Origin: an uncultured Centipeda sp.
Lineage (GTDB): Bacteria > Bacillota > Negativicutes > Selenomonadales > Selenomonadaceae
Length of the DNA: 64,000 nucleotides
Direction: 5' to 3'
Assembly: GCA_905372865.1 (NCBI GenBank)
Contig: CAJPQT010000013.1
Coordinates: 1 to 64,000, forward strand
This document shows positions 59,377 through 64,000 of the stretch, piece by piece. A program made the position numbers and the translations under genes. Numbering within the stretch: the stretch's first letter is position 1; each line of letters opens with the position of its first letter. The notes under the pieces were generated by a model, which was not told the DNA's origin, ran no database searches, and saw only the letters and a program-made list of their open reading frames with translations.

Positions 59377-60567
59377 TTGTTTGAGAACCCAAAAGGTCTT
59401 GGCGTTTTTGTCGCTGTGATCTTTGCGCTCGGTACGCTGCTCGCCGGCTGCGGCGACAAGCAGGCGGGCGGTGCACGTCCGACGGCGGTCAAGGCGATGA
59501 ATGTCCTGCGGCAGGATACGCCGATCACGCATGTCTATGCGGGGCAGATCATGGGGACGGACGAGGTGAAGATCCAGTCCCGTGTCTCCGGAAATATTGT
59601 GGAAAAATACATTGTGGGCGGACAGTCCGTCGCGGCGGGGCAGCCGCTCTACCGCATCGACTCGCGCCAGTACGAGAGCGCTCTCCTTCAGGCACAGGCG
59701 AACCTCGCCCAGTCCGAGGCGACGCTGAACAATGCGCGTACGGATCTCAGCCGCTATCAGCAGCTCTATGCGAGTGCGGCAGTATCCGAGCAGACGCTTG
59801 CCACGCAGCAGGCACAGGTGAATGCCTATGAGGCGGTTGTCGCAGCAAATACGGCACTCGTCCGTCAGGCACAGGAGAACCTCGACGATACCGTGATCTA
59901 TGCGCCCATGTCGGGACAGCTCTCCGTGGATGATGTGGCGATGGGCACATTCGTCTCGGCGGGAACGACGACACTCGTCTCGATGGGGACATCGGATCCG
60001 ATCTTTGCTCAGTTCAGCCTTTCGGAGAACGAGTATCTGGATCTTGTGGCACAGGCGGCAAAGACGGGCGGGATCGGTGCGACCATCGTGGAGCTTACGC
60101 TCTCGAACGGCTCGAAGTATCCGATCATCGGACAGATCGTCACGTCGGATCGTGCGCTTGCTGCACAGACGGGAACGCTTACGGTCAAGGCGCTCTTTGA
60201 CAATCCGGACGGGCTGCTCCTGCCCGGGATGTTCGCACGCGTCAGTCTCATCGGCGATACCATTCCGAATGCCGTACTCGTTCCTGAACGCGCCGTTCAG
60301 CAGCTTCTCGGCAAGTCCTTTGTCATGCTTGTCGGGGAAAACAACAAGGCGGTTGCCCGCACCATCACGCTTGGGGAAAAGGTTGGCAGCTACTATGTCG
60401 TCAAGGATGGTCTCGATGCTTCGGACATCGTCGTGGTCGAGGGGCTGACTACGCTTCAGGAGGGCGGCGATCTTGCCGTGACGATGGTGACGGCCGACGA
60501 GATGGGCTTCTCCATTGAGGGGGATACCTCTAACTTTAACACACGTGAGCTTACGCCCACGAAGTAA
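59377..60567 (+). CDS. RND efflux periplasmic adaptor (MFP) lipoprotein
   Basis: 396 residues from TTG 59377, 9 bases after GAGGAGG; the GTG at 59347 precedes the binding site. Signal peptide with lipobox LLAGC. AcrA/MexA-type adaptor: VKIQSRVSGNIVEKYIVGGQSV (lipoyl half), a helical hairpin at about 95-160 (QAQANLAQSEATLNNARTDL, LYASAAVSEQTL), APMSGQLSVDDV, and the beta-barrel with GLLLPGMFARV. It links the pump to an outer-membrane channel. No TolC-like gene is visible in this window. Confidence 0.93.
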   Translation: MFENPKGLGVFVAVIFALGTLLAGCGDKQAGGARPTAVKAMNVLRQDTPITHVYAGQIMGTDEVKIQSRVSGNIVEKYIVGGQSVAAGQPLYRIDSRQYESALLQAQANLAQSEATLNNARTDLSRYQQLYASAAVSEQTLATQQAQVNAYEAVVAANTALVRQAQENLDDTVIYAPMSGQLSVDDVAMGTFVSAGTTTLVSMGTSDPIFAQFSLSENEYLDLVAQAAKTGGIGATIVELTLSNGSKYPIIGQIVTSDRALAAQTGTLTVKALFDNPDGLLLPGMFARVSLIGDTIPNAVLVPERAVQQLLGKSFVMLVGENNKAVARTITLGEKVGSYYVVKDGLDASDIVVVEGLTTLQEGGDLAVTMVTADEMGFSIEGDTSNFNTRELTPTK

Positions 60568-60579
60568 GGAGGGGACCCT

Positions 60580-63500
60580 TTGGCAAAATTTTTCATCCAT
60601 CGTCCGATCTTTGCGATTGTCATTGCGGTGATGATCGTCATCATCGGTACGATTGCGGGGTTCTCGCTGCCGATCGCGCAGTATCCGCAGATCTCGCCGC
60701 CGACGGTTGCGGTGTCGGCGAACTATACGGGCGCAAGTGCTGCCGTTGTCAATGAGACGGTGGCGCAGGTCATCGAGGAACAGATCAATGGTACGCAGGG
60801 GATGGACTACATGAGCTCCACCTCCGATGATACGGGGCGTTACAGCCTCTCTGTTACGTTCGATGTCGGCACGGACGGCGATATGGATGCCGTCAAGGTG
60901 CAGAACAATGCGGCGGGGGCAAATGCCAGCCTGCCGTCCTCCGTGCAGTCGGCGGGTGTTACGACGCGCAAATCCTCGGGGCAGATGGCATACTTCGTTT
61001 CGTTGTACTCCGAGGACGGCACCTATGACCGCGCCTTCATGAAGAACTATGCAACGCTCTACTTCCTCGATGCGATCAAGCGCGTCAGCGGCGTGGGCGA
61101 GGTGCAGGTATTCGGTGCCGACTATGCGATGCGCGTCTGGATGAACCCCGACCGCCTCGCAGAGCTTGGACTGACCGTCGCGGATATCACGGAGGCAATC
61201 AACGAGCAGAACGTACAGGCTCCTGCCGGAACCGTCGGCGGTATGCCGACGCAGAATGGGCAGGAAAAGCAGTTTACGGGCAAGGTGCAGGGGCGTCTTA
61301 CGACGCCCGAGGAGTTCGGCAACGTCATCATCGCCTCGGGCAAGGATGGCTCTTTCATCCGCCTGAAGGATGTCGCACGCATTGAAACGGGCGAGCGTCA
61401 AAATAATATTGTTGCGAAATTTAACGGCTATCCCGCCGTCGGCTTCGGCATTCAGCTGACCTCCGATGCGAACGCAATGATTACCCTTGCGGAGGTGCGC
61501 AAGATCCTCGATGAGGCGGAGAAAACCTTCCCGCCCGGCCTTAAGATGAAGTCGGTCTTTGACAGCACGGACTACATCAATGCGTCCATCAAGGAGGTTG
61601 TGCATACCTTCCTTGAGGCACTGCTGCTCGTCGTGCTCGTCATCTTCCTCTTTTTGCAGAGCTGGCGCGCGACGCTGATCCCGCTGCTCGCCGTGCCTGT
61701 GTCCCTCATCGGTACATTCGGTGCGTTCGTTCTGCTCGATTTCTCCATCAATACGCTGACGCTCTTTGCGATGGTGCTTGCCATCGGCCTCGTCGTCGAC
61801 GATGCGATCGTCGTCATCGAGAACGTCGAGCACCATATGGAGAGCGGGCTTTCGCCTATTGATGCGACGGAGCGTGCGATGTCGGAGGTGCAGGGACCCG
61901 TTGTCGCGATTGCCTTCGTGCTTGCGGCGGTCTTTGTCCCTGTCGCCTTCCTCGGCGGCATGATGGGCGTGCTCTATAAGCAGTTCGCTCTCACGATTGC
62001 AATCTCAATGGCGATTTCCGCCTTCGTTGCGCTGTCGCTGACCCCTGCACTCTGCGCACTGATGCTGAAGCCCAAGAAGGAGAATGGGACAAAGAGCGCA
62101 CTCGACCGCTTCTTTGACCGATTCAACAACTGGTTCGATGCGACGCGCAAGGGCTATGTCGGCATTGTCAGCAAGTTCATCCGCAAATCGAAGATTGCCG
62201 TCATCTTCCTGCTCATCGTCTGTGGGCTTACGGCGATCATCTATCGGAATCTGCCGTCCACATTTGTCCCCGAGGAAGATCAGGGCTACCTGCTGATCGC
62301 GATTCAGCTGCCGCCGGGCACGTCCACGAATCAGACACAGAAGACCGTGGACAAGATCCAGCAGGCGGCACAGCGCGAGATCAAGGGGCAGAGTGCCGTC
62401 ATGTCGATCAACGGCTTCGACATCCTCGCGGGTGGTGCAAACTCGAACGGTGCCGTCGTGTTCGTCGGCATGAAGGACTGGTCGCAGCGTGCAGGGCTCG
62501 CTGAGTCCGTTGCCGCTGCGGTCGGTACGATGTTCCGCGTCGGCGCGATGGAGGCACCCGAGGCTCTCGTCATCGCTATCAATCCGCCCGCGCTGCCGGG
62601 GCTCGGCAATGTCGGCGGCTGGTCGCTCCAGCTGCAGGACATGACCGGTCATTCCGACACCGAGCTCAACGACATCGTGAATGCGATTCTTGCCGAGGCG
62701 AATACGCGCCCCGAGTTGCGGGGCGTGCGCTCGACGTTTAAGATCAACGCACCGAGCTATCAATATGAGATCGACCGTGAAAAGGTCAAGAACCTCGGCG
62801 TTCAGCTCTCGGATGTATTCACGGCACTACAGGTCAACTTCGGCGGCTATGAGGTCAATGACTTCAACCAGTTCGGGCGCACCTATAAGGTCGTCCTGCA
62901 GTCCGACGTGACCTATCGCACTGAGGCGGAGGCGGCGAAGTTCGTCTTTGTCAAGAACTCGCAGGGCGGCATGGTGCCGCTTGATACCCTCCTCAAGCCA
63001 AAACTCACAACGGGACCGACGCAGATCAGCCGCTTCAACGGTGCACGTTCCATCCAGATTCAAGGCAGTGCGGGGGCAGGCTACAGCTCGGGTGAGGCGA
63101 TGAAAGCCATCACTGAGATTGTCCAGAAGCACACAGGCTCCGGATTCAGCATCGAGTGGTCGGGGCAGAGCCGCGAGGAGCAGAAGTCGGCGGATTCGAC
63201 CATGCAGGTGCTTTCCCTCTGTCTTGTCTTCGTTTTCCTCTGCCTTGCAGCACTCTATGAAAGTTGGAGCGTACCGTTTGCCGTGCTCTTCACCGTGCCG
63301 ACGGGAATCTTCGGGGCACTCTTCTCCGAGTACATCCTCGCAACGATCTTCGGTACGATCGGCATTCCGGCGGCGGGCTATCAGAACAGCGTCTACATGC
63401 AGATCGGTGTCATCATGGTCATCGGTCTTGCGGCCAAGAACGCGATCCTGATCGTCGAGTTCGCAAAGATCCGTGTCGATCGCGGCATGGATCCGCTCAA

Positions 63501-63771
63501 AGCAGCGATTCAGGCGGCGGGGCTGCGTCTCCGTCCGATCCTCATGACCTCGTTCGCGTTCATCATCGGCTGTCTGCCTCTGTGCATGGCATCCGGTGCA
63601 GGTGCTGCGGCGCGTAACGGCATGGGCGTCGCCGTTGTCGGTGGTATGCTCTTTGCCACTGTTCTTGGAATTTTCCTCATTCCCGTGTTCTATGTCATTG
63701 TCGACCGCATCTCGCGTATGCTCGGCCTCGGCAAGAAGGCAAAGACTCGCACGTCGGATGACTATATGTAA
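60580..63771 (+). CDS. RND multidrug efflux pump, AcrB/MexB (HAE1) family
   Basis: 1063 residues from TTG 60580 behind AAGGAGGGG. Inner-membrane proton antiporter with 12 membrane helices and two large periplasmic loops. It opens FFIHRPIFAIVIAVMIVIIG; helix 4 has GLVVDDAIVVIENVEHHM with the proton-relay aspartates; then VPVAFLGG and the helix 10 region GLAAKNAILIVEFAK. Length and motifs fit drug-exporting HAE1 pumps rather than metal pumps. It lies 12 bases after the adaptor. Confidence 0.96.
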   Translation: MAKFFIHRPIFAIVIAVMIVIIGTIAGFSLPIAQYPQISPPTVAVSANYTGASAAVVNETVAQVIEEQINGTQGMDYMSSTSDDTGRYSLSVTFDVGTDGDMDAVKVQNNAAGANASLPSSVQSAGVTTRKSSGQMAYFVSLYSEDGTYDRAFMKNYATLYFLDAIKRVSGVGEVQVFGADYAMRVWMNPDRLAELGLTVADITEAINEQNVQAPAGTVGGMPTQNGQEKQFTGKVQGRLTTPEEFGNVIIASGKDGSFIRLKDVARIETGERQNNIVAKFNGYPAVGFGIQLTSDANAMITLAEVRKILDEAEKTFPPGLKMKSVFDSTDYINASIKEVVHTFLEALLLVVLVIFLFLQSWRATLIPLLAVPVSLIGTFGAFVLLDFSINTLTLFAMVLAIGLVVDDAIVVIENVEHHMESGLSPIDATERAMSEVQGPVVAIAFVLAAVFVPVAFLGGMMGVLYKQFALTIAISMAISAFVALSLTPALCALMLKPKKENGTKSALDRFFDRFNNWFDATRKGYVGIVSKFIRKSKIAVIFLLIVCGLTAIIYRNLPSTFVPEEDQGYLLIAIQLPPGTSTNQTQKTVDKIQQAAQREIKGQSAVMSINGFDILAGGANSNGAVVFVGMKDWSQRAGLAESVAAAVGTMFRVGAMEAPEALVIAINPPALPGLGNVGGWSLQLQDMTGHSDTELNDIVNAILAEANTRPELRGVRSTFKINAPSYQYEIDREKVKNLGVQLSDVFTALQVNFGGYEVNDFNQFGRTYKVVLQSDVTYRTEAEAAKFVFVKNSQGGMVPLDTLLKPKLTTGPTQISRFNGARSIQIQGSAGAGYSSGEAMKAITEIVQKHTGSGFSIEWSGQSREEQKSADSTMQVLSLCLVFVFLCLAALYESWSVPFAVLFTVPTGIFGALFSEYILATIFGTIGIPAAGYQNSVYMQIGVIMVIGLAAKNAILIVEFAKIRVDRGMDPLKAAIQAAGLRLRPILMTSFAFIIGCLPLCMASGAGAAARNGMGVAVVGGMLFATVLGIFLIPVFYVIVDRISRMLGLGKKAKTRTSDDYM

Positions 63772-63775
63772 CCAT

Positions 63776-63808
63776 AAAAAAATTCCCCTTTATGGGGAAT
63801 TTTTTTAT
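63776..63808. terminator. Bidirectional terminator after the efflux pump
   Basis: AAAAAAATTCCCC pairs with GGGGAATTTTTTT with a short loop. It serves the pump gene and the convergent azlD-like gene, whose stop codon lies within it. Confidence 0.92.
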
Positions 63809-64000
63809 GGGATAAATACGCATTGAATTAGTATCATATAGACCGCCGTCCCTCCTCCAATGGAGAGGAGCATCTGGCGGAACTTCAGATGCAGCACTGC
63901 CGTCACGAGGATTCCTGTAATCTCCGGCAGACCGTGATTTCCGCTGAGCAATGTCGTGTCCTTGAGGCAGTAGACGACGAGCATTCCAAAGACGGCAGCC
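63805..64000 (-). CDS. azlD: AzlD-family branched-chain amino acid exporter subunit, C-terminal part
   Basis: The minus strand is open from the window end to a stop at 63807-63805 (about 65 codons, 5' end missing). It encodes AAVFGMLVVYCLKDTTLLS, a Gly-Leu-Pro-Glu loop, TAVLHLKFRQMLLSIGGGTA and a final hydrophobic helix, matching the C-terminal half of the small membrane protein AzlD. AzlD works with AzlC, whose gene is expected just outside the window. Confidence is moderate because only part is visible. Confidence 0.75.
   Translation of the reverse strand, partial: AAVFGMLVVYCLKDTTLLSGNHGLPEITGILVTAVLHLKFRQMLLSIGGGTAVYMILIQCVFIP

Noticed and set aside
59344..61836. 830-codon open frame on the minus strand under the efflux genes
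   Set aside because: It is antisense to two clearly recognised RND genes, is extremely rich in Arg and His as expected from reverse reading of GC-rich coding DNA, and has no family motif.

Overview
The window is chromosomal DNA, fairly GC-rich (I estimate the high 50s percent), from a diderm member of the Firmicutes. The best fit is the Negativicutes, probably Selenomonas or a close relative. Firmicute markers are FapR, PlsX, FabK, the split glycyl-tRNA synthetase GlyQ/GlyS and a DUF177-rpmF pair. Outer-membrane markers are TonB, ExbB/ExbD, a TonB-dependent receptor remnant and an RND efflux pair. Flagellar hook genes (fliK, flgD) open the window. The genus is an inference; there is no rRNA gene here to confirm it.

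Layout. 1-1220: end of a flagellar hook operon. 1360-3542: two orphan genes around a GltC-like LysR regulator. 3686-3776: tRNA-Ser(GCT). 3828-7957: purine permease, then an envelope operon (metallo-beta-lactamase lipoprotein, DUF3006, cell-wall amidase, GerMN lipoprotein). 8094-14339: protein quality control (tig, clpP, clpX, lon) and engB. 14456-15421: a siroheme decarboxylase pair. 15482-17747: flavodiiron protein, exonuclease, small membrane protein. 17819-20748: glyQ-glyS. 20918-22452: tonB followed by a decayed iron-uptake locus. 22550-26000: trpF-trpC-trpB-trpA.

26117-38056 is the main accessory region. A broken transaldolase-like fragment with its own terminator is followed by a complete type I-C CRISPR-Cas locus in the order cas3-cas5c-cas8c-cas7c-cas4-cas1-cas2. 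It ends in a leader and an array of 54 repeats and 53 spacers. An in-frame internal start with a strong ribosome binding site inside cas8c marks a hidden cas11c. Eight consecutive repeats (44-51) carry a different hairpin tetraloop and are flanked by canonical repeats on both sides.

38266-39320: rpsF-ssb-rpsR. 39838-44728: a tightly packed minus-strand envelope operon (BacA-like ABC transporter, Tat amidase, small membrane protein, TVP38-family protein, Tat metallophosphoesterase). 44925-46009: exbB-exbD. 46056-47753: DUF4127 protein. 47878-50249: rsmD, coaD, a coiled-coil gene, DUF177 and rpmF. 50433-59198: the fatty-acid synthesis cluster fapR-plsX-fabH-fabK-fabD-fabG-acpP, then a FabK-like flavoprotein, fabF and rnc. 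59377-63771: RND efflux adaptor and pump. 63805-64000: the 3' end of a minus-strand azlD-like gene.

Promoters of the TTGACA-17-TATAAT type and intrinsic terminators are easy to see in this sequence, and many are listed. GTG and TTG starts are common, so several starts below were set by the ribosome binding site rather than the first ATG. All functions are read from motifs and family resemblance; no database search was run.
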